The notes under the pieces are model-generated. The model had not been told where the DNA came from and searched no databases. It saw nothing but the letters and a program-made list of their open reading frames with translations. From positions 171,294-235,293 of the forward strand of contig NZ_SJSK01000007.1 in the NCBI RefSeq assembly GCF_004331645.1: a DNA stretch of 64,000 nucleotides, given 5' to 3'. Of the stretch, positions 8,451 through 14,395 are shown one piece after another. Every line of letters begins with the position of its first letter. Position 1 is the first letter of the stretch. A program made the translations under genes and the position numbers. This stretch comes from Pedobacter frigiditerrae (GTDB lineage: Bacteria > Bacteroidota > Bacteroidia > Sphingobacteriales > Sphingobacteriaceae).

Positions 8451-9425
8451 TTATTTCTTCTCAGGTAACTCAATAGGGTTATTCAATACAATTTTTGGTA
8501 AAGTTGGGCCAGCAGGTCTGGACATGGCAACACCTGTTACAGTGATGATACCTTCGTTACTACCAGCCATTTGAGTTTTCATAAATCCCTGCGGGTCTTT
8601 ATCTCTGGCTTCTTTTAGTTTGTCTAGCTCTTGTCTGCTTGCTTTTATCGCATCTGCGGGAAGTTTAATTTCATTTCCCAAATATGGACTAACACTATTT
8701 ACGCCACCAGCTCCACCACTGAATACTGCAACACCCCCATCTGAAACGGTTACTTGGGTTCCACTGCTTACACTTGTTTTTGTAGGCTCGTTTTGAGCCT
8801 CACTCACATTTTCCATTCCTGCGAATTGAAAGGAAACAGTCTTTGTATCATCGTAAGCTTCGATAATTAAACCAGGTAAACCATTTAACTTCCAAGGTCC
8901 ACTCTGGAAAGGTAATTCTGTAGCGTACCAGGCCGTCCATTTTCTACCTTTAAAAGTTGCAGTAGCTTTTTGGCAATGAACCCCAGAAAAACTGGTGGTG
9001 TCTTTTGTAATTTTCCAATTGACTTTTGTGGTTGGCTCTTCTACCAAATAGTAATTGTAAACTCGTTCTTTAGTGTAAAACTTGTTCTCTTTAGCGAAGT
9101 AGAAATAGTCTGTTGAAGAAGTAGGGGTGTAACCTGTGCTTTTAACAGTAATACTTACATTAGCATTACCAGCTTGATTTTTCATTTGTTCTTCTATCTG
9201 CTTTTTTCTCGCTAAGCTTTGGTTGATTTTATCGTAACTCGTATAAACGGAAGCATTTTTACCAACTAGCAAAAGCATGTTCTCTTTATAAGGTCTGTCT
9301 TTTTGAGTAGTGTCTTGTATGTGAGTGAAATTGTAACTCACTCTGGTTAATGCCTTGTCAGGATTTTGGGCAAATGAAACTGTGCTTATAGACAGGGCTA
9401 ATATTGTAGTCAGTAAAGTTTTCAT
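8451..9425 (-). CDS. GLPGLI family protein (copy 1, first gene of operon)
   Basis: This 324-residue exported protein has a signal peptide (about 1-19, ending T-V-S-F-A-Q). The diagnostic G-P-W-K-L-N-G-L-P-G-L-I-I-E-A-Y motif is at about 180-195. It shares N-P-D-K-A-L-T-R-V, Y-T-S-Y-D-K-I-N, the K-L-P-A-D-A-I-K region and the P-I-E-L-P-E-K-K tail with the next gene. It begins the operon that continues through the second GLPGLI gene and the receptor at 4729. A TCGTA operator at 9454-9477, matching that of the blaI-M56 promoter, lies about 30 bases before the ATG, so repression by the BlaI-like protein is likely (inference). Confidence 0.88.
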   Translation of the reverse strand: MKTLLTTILALSISTVSFAQNPDKALTRVSYNFTHIQDTTQKDRPYKENMLLLVGKNASVYTSYDKINQSLARKKQIEEQMKNQAGNANVSITVKSTGYTPTSSTDYFYFAKENKFYTKERVYNYYLVEEPTTKVNWKITKDTTSFSGVHCQKATATFKGRKWTAWYATELPFQSGPWKLNGLPGLIIEAYDDTKTVSFQFAGMENVSEAQNEPTKTSVSSGTQVTVSDGGVAVFSGGAGGVNSVSPYLGNEIKLPADAIKASRQELDKLKEARDKDPQGFMKTQMAGSNEGIITVTGVAMSRPAGPTLPKIVLNNPIELPEKK

Positions 9426-9453
9426 ATTAATTTGATTAGTTGTAATTAATTAT

Positions 9454-9477
9454 TCGTAAATCTACGATTATTTCGTA
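9454..9477 (-). promoter_or_regulatory. TCGTA operator over the GLPGLI operon promoter
   Basis: The plus strand reads TCGTA (9454-9458), 4 bases, TACGA (9463-9467), 5 bases, TCGTA (9473-9477). Half-sites and spacing equal those at 1665-1688. On the minus strand the first palindrome encloses TAGATTTA (9464-9457), a near match to the Bacteroidota -7 box TAnnTTTG. The -33 region is poor (ATTT), as expected for a regulated promoter. It is placed to control the gene starting at 9425. Confidence 0.65.
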
Positions 9478-9568
9478 ATACTAAAAATGATTTAACACTT
9501 TTTAACGCATGGAGATTTTTTATGCGGTTAGAGAGGGAGGGTTAGTGTTTGGATGAGATTTAGTGTAT

Positions 9569-9591
9569 GGCACACGTGACACGCGTGCGCC
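9569..9591. repeat. GC-rich imperfect hairpin
   Basis: GGCACACG (9569-9576) and CGTGCGCC (9584-9591) pair with one mismatch around a 7-base loop, then CAGCG. Base composition is far richer in GC than the surroundings. It lies just downstream of the exported-protein gene ending at 9603 and may be an interspersed repeat or a terminator for that gene. There is no strong T-run. Confidence 0.45.
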
Positions 9592-9602
9592 AGCGAGGGT
9601 TT

Positions 9603-10814
9603 TTAGAATGACACTTGAACCCTAAAGTACAAATCTTTATAATCCATGAAATCTTCATAAACCAATCCTGTAGTAATTCGATGTATAGGAGATTTATAAT
9701 TTAGGTTAATAGATTTAAGTATTTCTGCTTTGTAATTTATTTGATTGTCAAATATTGAGGAAGTTAGTATAGTACTAATCTTTAGTTTGGAAAACCATTT
9801 GAATGCATATAAATGCGGTCCGATTTTTTCTTGCCCGTTAATTAAGTAATCTAGTCCAGCTCCAAGTCCAAAATTATTTTTCAGATTTAACCCGTATTTA
9901 ATTTGATGATTTTGAAATCTATTGTTTACTTTATCTATGTCGAGTTTCCTGTTTTGATAGTTGTATGCAATAAAGTCAGAAAAATTAGATTTTTTATAGA
10001 ATATATTCCATTTCGAGGTTTGGAGATTCAAGTGTTGAAATCCATTTTTGTCAAAGTTGTATTGTAAACCGATGCCAGAATTTACTTGCATTTTTCCTAT
10101 AAATGACGCATTATACGAAGTGTAAAACCCAAATGGCAATCTGTTTGCTCCACTATACCCTAATTCTAAAGAATTTGAAATATAACAAGCTATACCTATC
10201 CCTCCCGAATTATAACAGCCATTTTTTGGCAAGTCGTTTTTAAATGTCGTGTACGTTTCTTGTAGATTTAATTTGTCAGAAAGATTTTTTATGAAATTTA
10301 AGATTATTAATGCTTCTGGGATAGAGCCTTGTGAGGTTGGTGTCCAATAGCTTTTTAGCCAATAAGTTTTTTTGTCAGAATGTTCAATTGTATAGGTGAT
10401 TCCATCAGCACCTTTCTTCCAATCTTCTATCTTATTATCAGATGGTAAATTTAAAATCCTAGAATTGAGGATAATGTTGTAAACACTTTTTGCTTGTTCG
10501 GGAGATAAAGTTATTTTACTGAATAATGTATCTGTTTTATCTCTATTTGCTTTTTTTTTGTGATATATGTAGTTCGTTATATTACCATTAATACTAGAAC
10601 TATCTTTTGTGATTTCAATTATTTGTCCATGATTCCGAAATCTAAAATTAAATTCATCTGGAGATTTTTCAAGGTCCTTTAAATTTAAAGTTTTTTGAAA
10701 CTCTTTGTTACTCTTAAACCAATAAGCGGTATCACCTTCTATTTTTTTTATTTGAGAAAATGCAATTTGAAACGATAATAAAAATAGAAGTAAGGTTGTT
10801 TGCAGTTTCTTCAC
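9603..10814 (-). CDS. Exported protein of unknown function, probable outer-membrane beta-structure
   Basis: This 403-residue protein has a clear signal peptide (about 1-20, L-L-L-F-L-L-S-F-Q-I-A-F-S-Q). The first half is soluble-looking with a Y-W-L-K-S-Y-W motif near 152-160. From about residue 200 there are alternating aromatic/polar strands (for example G-F-Y-T-S-Y-N-A-S-F), ending in Y-F-R-V-Q-V-S-F. A terminal phenylalanine after alternating strands is typical of outer-membrane barrels. I do not recognise a family. It is flanked by repeat-rich spacers and is probably monocistronic. The start is chosen because it gives the intact signal peptide. Confidence 0.7.
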   Translation of the reverse strand: MKKLQTTLLLFLLSFQIAFSQIKKIEGDTAYWFKSNKEFQKTLNLKDLEKSPDEFNFRFRNHGQIIEITKDSSSINGNITNYIYHKKKANRDKTDTLFSKITLSPEQAKSVYNIILNSRILNLPSDNKIEDWKKGADGITYTIEHSDKKTYWLKSYWTPTSQGSIPEALIILNFIKNLSDKLNLQETYTTFKNDLPKNGCYNSGGIGIACYISNSLELGYSGANRLPFGFYTSYNASFIGKMQVNSGIGLQYNFDKNGFQHLNLQTSKWNIFYKKSNFSDFIAYNYQNRKLDIDKVNNRFQNHQIKYGLNLKNNFGLGAGLDYLINGQEKIGPHLYAFKWFSKLKISTILTSSIFDNQINYKAEILKSINLNYKSPIHRITTGLVYEDFMDYKDLYFRVQVSF

Positions 10815-10965
10815 AATCTTGTAGTTATTATCTAATTGATGCTTTTTTTATAGATATGATGTAGATAAAGTAATTATTCCATAAGGATTTTAAGTACTAT
10901 ATGTTTAAGGATTTGCAGTTTACACCATGGTGGTAGTGTCGGCTAGGGTAGCAGCTAACGTTGAA

Positions 10966-11073
10966 GCATTGGCGTTGTGGCGGAAATAGTATTTCTTCAG
11001 CCATATATAGCACAAAAGCTAACTAGTAGTGCAATGTTGAGCGTATATTCGTCAGTCGCCATAATGCCAATGC
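10966..11073. repeat. Large imperfect inverted repeat (hairpin) beside the 11103-11857 module
   Basis: A 17-base arm at 10966-10982 (GCATTGGCGTTGTGGCG) pairs at 15 of 17 positions with 11057-11073 (CGCCATAATGCCAATGC), leaving a 74-base loop. GTTGTGCGT follows at 11077-11085 and reappears inverted at 11884-11892 on the far side of the two genes. The shape suggests a structured element end rather than a terminator. Confidence 0.5.
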
Positions 11074-11102
11074 AGTGTTGTGCGTTCGTTTTTTTCTTCT
11101 AG

Positions 11103-11558
11103 TTAATATACTGTTCCATTAAAAGTATGTGTACAGCAGTCGCAGTAATGTTTCAAGTCTGCTGGTTTTAATGTGAGGTTTGTCAACTGTAAAATCCCTT
11201 CATCGTCAATATACATTCCTGAAAAGTAAGTCGATTCACTAATTCTAACAAAGTCCTCTTTTTCATTTTGATTTAATGCGACTAACCAAAAAATTGGTTC
11301 TGTTTTATCTAATCTTGATTTTGCTTCGCTAAATATTTCATTCCATTCTGAACCAACTTTTGATAGTAAAAATTTAAAAAGTGGCGTATAATCTAAACCT
11401 CTTTCTTTTTTACCATACATAGTCCCTTTTGCCTGCTCTAATGTTTCTTGTTTTTTATTTCTTGAATATTTAAAATCTCCTCCGAAATTGTGGTGTACAT
11501 TTCGTGCTTTGGTATTAACTTTTCTAAAAAGTGGTTCTTTTTGATTATTCCTGTTCAT
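11103..11558 (-). CDS. Conserved-looking protein of unknown function (second gene of module)
   Basis: This 151-residue soluble protein has a basic N-terminus (about 1-45) with H-H-N-F-G-G-D near 22-28. The central part reads D-Y-T-P-L-F-K-F-L-L-S-K-V-G and E-P-I-F-W-L-V. The tail C-D-C-C-T-H-T-F-N-G is cysteine-rich and could bind a metal. There is no signal peptide or membrane segment. It starts 2 bases after the stop of the 98-residue gene, so the two are co-translated. I believe similar pairs exist in other bacteria but cannot name a function. The position between hairpins and away from housekeeping operons points to an accessory role. Confidence 0.75.
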   Translation of the reverse strand: MNRNNQKEPLFRKVNTKARNVHHNFGGDFKYSRNKKQETLEQAKGTMYGKKERGLDYTPLFKFLLSKVGSEWNEIFSEAKSRLDKTEPIFWLVALNQNEKEDFVRISESTYFSGMYIDDEGILQLTNLTLKPADLKHYCDCCTHTFNGTVY

Positions 11559-11560
11559 AC

Positions 11561-11857
11561 TCAGTCAATTGTTACACTACCAATAATAATATAGTCAAAT
11601 TCGTCTGTGTCTTTTGTTACCAATGCACCTCCAACTGTTACAGAGTAATTTTGGGTTAAGGGTCTGAAAGTTGTCTTTTCATATCTTGGTGTAAGTTCGA
11701 TTAACTTACTTGTAAGTTTCTTACCTGTTATTGGTTTGGTCAGTTCTACTAATAATTTTTGTCCTCCTCTGTCAGAAAGAATTGTTCCAAATAAGTTCCC
11801 TTCCCAATCCCAAGGTTCGCTTACTATAATTCTAACGGTCTGTCCCTGTAAACTCAT
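11561..11857 (-). CDS. Small beta-rich protein of unknown function (first gene of module)
   Basis: This 98-residue soluble protein has alternating short strands: V-R-I-I-V-S-E-P-W-D-W near the start, G-T-I-L-S near 24, K-L-L-V-E-L near 34 and a T-P-R-Y-E motif near 52. This suggests a small SH3-like barrel. It lacks a signal peptide. It is tightly coupled to the next gene (2-base gap). Upstream lie two AAATGCATTT palindromes and a long perfect palindrome (11986-12011), which may be operators. No family is recognised. Roles such as nucleic-acid binding, antitoxin or immunity are possible but unsupported. Confidence 0.7.
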   Translation of the reverse strand: MSLQGQTVRIIVSEPWDWEGNLFGTILSDRGGQKLLVELTKPITGKKLTSKLIELTPRYEKTTFRPLTQNYSVTVGGALVTKDTDEFDYIIIGSVTID

Positions 11858-11922
11858 TTGGTGTAGGATGTCGTTTTAAGATGACGCACAACTCAAATAT
11901 ATACGAAACTAATCATTATAAA

Positions 11923-11952
11923 AAATGCATTTAAATATAGCAAAATGCATTT
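11923..11952. promoter_or_regulatory. Twin AAATGCATTT palindromes spaced 20 bases apart
   Basis: Two identical 10-base palindromes begin at 11923 and 11943, so they sit on the same face of the helix (about two turns). They lie 66-95 bases upstream of the start of the 98-residue gene (11857, minus). This is the layout expected of a cooperative repressor operator, but no cognate regulator is identified. Confidence 0.45.
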
Positions 11953-11985
11953 TTGAGTTACGTTTTCTAAATGGTTGGTATTCGA

Positions 11986-12011
11986 GTATAATCGTTTATA
12001 AACGATTATAC
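11986..12011. promoter_or_regulatory. 26-base perfect palindrome
   Basis: The half TATAATCGTTTA is followed by its exact complement, with one more G-C pair outside, giving 26 uninterrupted palindromic bases. It lies about 130 bases before the 98-residue gene and about 290 before the rplU promoter. It may be an operator, a recombination or insertion target, or a cruciform-forming repeat. Confidence 0.5.
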
Positions 12012-12092
12012 ACAGATATGATTTGATAATTAATATTTTTTTTGCGTTATGCAACCCCAAATAGTAGTACTAATCTCTGTAAACTAGACCCG

Positions 12093-12110
12093 TCCCGATA
12101 GCTATCGGGA
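12093..12110. repeat. TCCCGAT...ATCGGGA palindromic repeat, copy 3
   Basis: A perfect 18-base palindrome, identical to the copy at 8395-8412. It is followed by GCAGCGAAGT and AAAGCAGGACAGGAC, which echo the sequence after copy 1 (4368-4383). The repeat is therefore a longer composite unit. Confidence 0.65.
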
Positions 12111-12296
12111 GTAGTGAGTACATAGTGCAGCGAAGTAAAACGTAAAGCAGGACAGGACTTTCCGAAAAAACACAAATTTGCTCTTCTAAAACTTATTTTT
12201 CTATCAAAACGATAGGAGAGATTTGATAAATGGCTGTGTCTATCAACCATCAACTCTTGTCCATCAACCTTTCTTGTAAATTATTTTCGTTATCTG

Positions 12297-12328
12297 TTTG
12301 TGTTTGAATAGTATTTATTCTATATTTG
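12297..12328 (+). promoter_or_regulatory. rplU-rpmA promoter
   Basis: TTTG (12297-12300), a 20-base gap and TATATTTG (12321-12328) match the Bacteroidota housekeeping-sigma consensus TTTG-N19-21-TAnnTTTG exactly. Transcription would begin near 12334, leaving a leader of about 40 bases before the rplU ATG at 12375. Confidence 0.8.
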
Positions 12329-12374
12329 CACCTCGATAAAAAAAATAAACAATTTAATAAATAATTATTTAACA

Positions 12375-12686
12375 ATGTACGCAATAGTAAATATAGCAGG
12401 ACAGCAATTCAAAGTTGCAAAAGACCAGCACCTTTTTGTACACCGTTTACAAGGAGATGAAGGCGCTAGTATTGAATTTGACAATGTATTGTTGGTTGAT
12501 AATGGTGGTAAAATTACAGTAGGGGTTCCTGCAGTAAAAGGCGCATCGGTAACAGCTAAAATCGTGTCTCATTTAAAAGGTGATAAAGTAATCGTTTTCA
12601 AAAAGAAACGTAGAAAAGGTTACAAAAAGAAAAATGGTCACCGCCAGTATTTCACCAAAATCCAGATTGAGAGTATCACTCTGTAG
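12375..12686 (+). CDS. rplU: 50S ribosomal protein L21
   Basis: This 103-residue protein has the full L21 pattern: M-Y-A-I-V-x-I-A-G-Q-Q-F-K-V at the start, a central beta region (D-N-V-L-L-V-D), and the basic K-K-K-R-R-K-G-Y-K-K-K-x-G-H-R-Q motif near 78-92, with the T-x-I-x-I-x-x-I end. It binds 23S rRNA in the large subunit. Length is standard. It is followed after 58 bases by rpmA, the usual operon order. A strong promoter lies at 12297-12328. Confidence 0.97.
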   Translation: MYAIVNIAGQQFKVAKDQHLFVHRLQGDEGASIEFDNVLLVDNGGKITVGVPAVKGASVTAKIVSHLKGDKVIVFKKKRRKGYKKKNGHRQYFTKIQIESITL

Positions 12687-12744
12687 TTAATTCTTTTGTT
12701 TAATTGTAAGTTTGGGTTTCCCAGCTTAAAAAATATAAAATAAA

Positions 12745-13194
12745 ATGGCACATAAAAAAGGAGCCGGTAGTTCTAGGAACGGACGTGAATCGCATAGCAA
12801 GCGTCTAGGTATTAAGATCTTTGGTGGTCAAGAAGCTATCGCTGGTAACATTATCGTTCGTCAACGCGGTACAAAACATCACCCAGATAAAGGTGTTGGT
12901 ATTGGTAAAGACCATACTTTGTTCGCTTTGGTACCTGGTATTGTAACTTTCAAAAAGAAACAAGACAACAAATCTTACGTTTCTGTATTACCTGTAACAG
13001 TTGAAGATGCAGCTCCAGTAGCAGCACCTAAAAAGGTTGTAGCTAAAGCTGCTCCAAAAGCAGAAGCTGCACCAGTAGCAACTGAAGAAAAAGAAGCAAA
13101 AGCGCCTGCAGCTAAAAAAGAAGTAGCGCCTAAAGCAGCAAAAGCACCTGCAAAAAAAGCAGCTAAAGCTGATGATGCTGAAACAGCAGAATAA
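12745..13194 (+). CDS. rpmA: 50S ribosomal protein L27 with long Ala/Lys-rich C-terminal extension
   Basis: Residues 1-86 are a complete L27: M-A-H-K-K-G-A-G-S-S-R-N-G-R-x-S at the peptidyl-transferase-reaching N-terminus, then G-x-I-I-V-R-Q-R-G-T-K-H-H-P. The protein should end near residue 86 but continues to 149 with a low-complexity tail of alanine, lysine, proline and glutamate (about 88-149). The N-terminus begins directly with the mature sequence, with no Firmicutes-type cleaved leader. The open frame runs straight into a terminator at 13218, so the tail is genuine coding sequence. Confidence 0.95.
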   Translation: MAHKKGAGSSRNGRESHSKRLGIKIFGGQEAIAGNIIVRQRGTKHHPDKGVGIGKDHTLFALVPGIVTFKKKQDNKSYVSVLPVTVEDAAPVAAPKKVVAKAAPKAEAAPVATEEKEAKAPAAKKEVAPKAAKAPAKKAAKADDAETAE

Positions 13195-13217
13195 TATTGT
13201 AATTTAATTTACAGCAT

Positions 13218-13251
13218 AAAAAAGCCTCGATAATTTATCGAGGCTTTTTTT
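13218..13251 (+). terminator. Rho-independent terminator of rplU-rpmA
   Basis: GCCTCGATAA (13224-13233) pairs with TTATCGAGGC (13235-13244), flanked by an A-run before and seven T residues after (13245-13251). It is close to the stop at 13194 and works on the plus strand. The symmetric A/T flanks could also serve the opposite strand. Confidence 0.88.
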
Positions 13252-13280
13252 GTTTGCCATTTTTTTATAAGGTCTTCGAC

Positions 13281-13297
13281 TCCCGAAAAAATCGGGA
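13281..13297. repeat. TCCCGA...TCGGGA palindromic repeat, copy 4
   Basis: TCCCGA and TCGGGA flank an A-rich 5-base loop, followed by CAGGTACGCTCAGACTGACA. It lies between the L27 terminator and the polyprenyl synthase stop. Confidence 0.5.
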
Positions 13298-13372
13298 CAG
13301 GTACGCTCAGACTGACATTCATTCTCTTGGTTCCATCAGCTAAAGCAGACGACAATATATTAGACTAACTAT

Positions 13373-13395
13373 CCTTCGACAAGCTCAGGATGACA
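13373..13395. repeat. CTTCGACAAGCTCAGGATGACA-type intergenic repeat
   Basis: The word beginning CCTTCGACAAGCTCAGGATG sits in the spacer between convergent transcripts. A related, inverted and rearranged copy (TGTCATCCTGAGCTCAG, later GTTGAAGGAT) is found at 53512-53560. Confidence 0.5.
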
Positions 13396-13429
13396 GCGCC
13401 TAATGAACAAATGACACCAGTGAACTAAA

Positions 13430-14392
13430 TTACCTCTCTCTCTCCAGAATCTGCTGCACCAATTCTCTAAACTGATATTTCTTTTCATCAGCAACCGCTA
13501 AACTATCTAATGCCTGATTAGCTTTTGTTAGGTATTTGTCCATTTCGGCAGTTGCCAATTCCTTAATATCGTATTTGTTATAAAGACTGGTTACTTCGTT
13601 AACTTTGATATCTTGGTCTACAGTAATGCTAGTTAGGCTATCAGATTCATCACCTTGTGCCAAGGTTAATGTTTTTAAATGTAAAAAGGTTTTTTTATTG
13701 GCAATGATATCTCCTCCAACTTGTTTGCCGAACTTTTCTGGATTACCATAAACATCTAAAATGTCATCTTGTAATTGAAAGGCAACACCTAAATTTTCTC
13801 CGAATTCGTATAATAAATCGGCATCTACAGAATTTGCGCCACCAACTATTGCACCTAATTTCATTGCACCGCCTAATAAAACAGCAGTTTTAAGACGGAT
13901 CATCTCTAAATATTCACCAATGCTTACGTCGGTACGCTGTTCAAACTCCATGTCTAATTGCTGACCTTCACAGACGCCTTGAGCTGTAGCATTAAAAGTA
14001 TCTAATACTGGTTTTAGCACTAATAAATCAACCTTTGAAAGGTGCTTGTTAGATTCGACCATCATTACATCCCCACTTAATATCGCATTATTAACGCCCC
14101 ATTTTTCGTGAACGGTTATTTTTCCCCTGCGTAGGGGAGCATTATCCATGATATCATCATGTACCAAGGTGAAATTATGGAAGGTTTCTATAGCCAATGC
14201 CACATCAAGTGCCTTATGAATTTCTGTCGTAAATAATTCTGTAGCCATTAAAACCATCACTGGCCTAATTCTTTTACCTCCTAAACTCATGATATAACGT
14301 ATAGGTTCGTATAAATCTTTAGGATGATTAGGGTACTCTATATTCGGTATAGCTTCTTCTATAATTTGTTGTAGTTGTATTGGACTGTGCAT
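13430..14392 (-). CDS. Polyprenyl (short-chain isoprenyl) diphosphate synthase
   Basis: This 320-residue trans-prenyltransferase has both aspartate-rich motifs, D-D-I-M-D at 79-83 and D-D-I-L-D at 209-213. It also has the substrate-binding G-G-K-R-I-R-P at 38-44 and G-G-D-x-x-x-x-K near 227-234. These bind isopentenyl and allylic diphosphates through magnesium. The first motif lacks the two-residue insertion of bacterial FPP synthases, so the product may be geranylgeranyl or a related chain. Exact chain length is uncertain. It starts 3 bases after the preceding stop and is the last gene of the rnr operon. Confidence 0.88.
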   Translation of the reverse strand: MHSPIQLQQIIEEAIPNIEYPNHPKDLYEPIRYIMSLGGKRIRPVMVLMATELFTTEIHKALDVALAIETFHNFTLVHDDIMDNAPLRRGKITVHEKWGVNNAILSGDVMMVESNKHLSKVDLLVLKPVLDTFNATAQGVCEGQQLDMEFEQRTDVSIGEYLEMIRLKTAVLLGGAMKLGAIVGGANSVDADLLYEFGENLGVAFQLQDDILDVYGNPEKFGKQVGGDIIANKKTFLHLKTLTLAQGDESDSLTSITVDQDIKVNEVTSLYNKYDIKELATAEMDKYLTKANQALDSLAVADEKKYQFRELVQQILERER

Positions 14393-14395
14393 TGT

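Larger units (their letters stand above)
11077..11892. repeat. Inverted repeats GTTGTGCGT bracketing a two-gene module
   Basis: GTTGTGCGT at 11077-11085 and its exact complement ACGCACAAC at 11884-11892 surround the genes 11103-11558 and 11561-11857. Nine matching bases in these AT-rich spacers are suggestive but not proof of a mobile unit. No recombinase gene lies inside. Confidence 0.4.
11858..12374. other. Gene-free, palindrome-rich stretch before rplU
   Basis: No convincing gene is seen here. The minus-strand frame near 12047-12253 runs through repeat sequence. The stretch contains an inverted repeat end (11884-11892), two AAATGCATTT palindromes (11923-11932, 11943-11952), a 26-base perfect palindrome (11986-12011), a TCCCGAT repeat (12093-12110) followed by AAAGCAGGACAGGAC, and the rplU promoter (12297-12328). 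Confidence 0.65.

Noticed and set aside
10966..11092. Integron attC site
   Set aside because: The hairpin has roughly the right shape, but the core motifs (RYYYAAC and GTTRRRY) do not match and no integrase is visible.
12047..12253. Minus-strand open frame of 68 codons upstream of rplU
   Set aside because: It overlaps the TCCCGAT repeat and its associated words. The predicted peptide is low-plausibility and there is no conserved feature.
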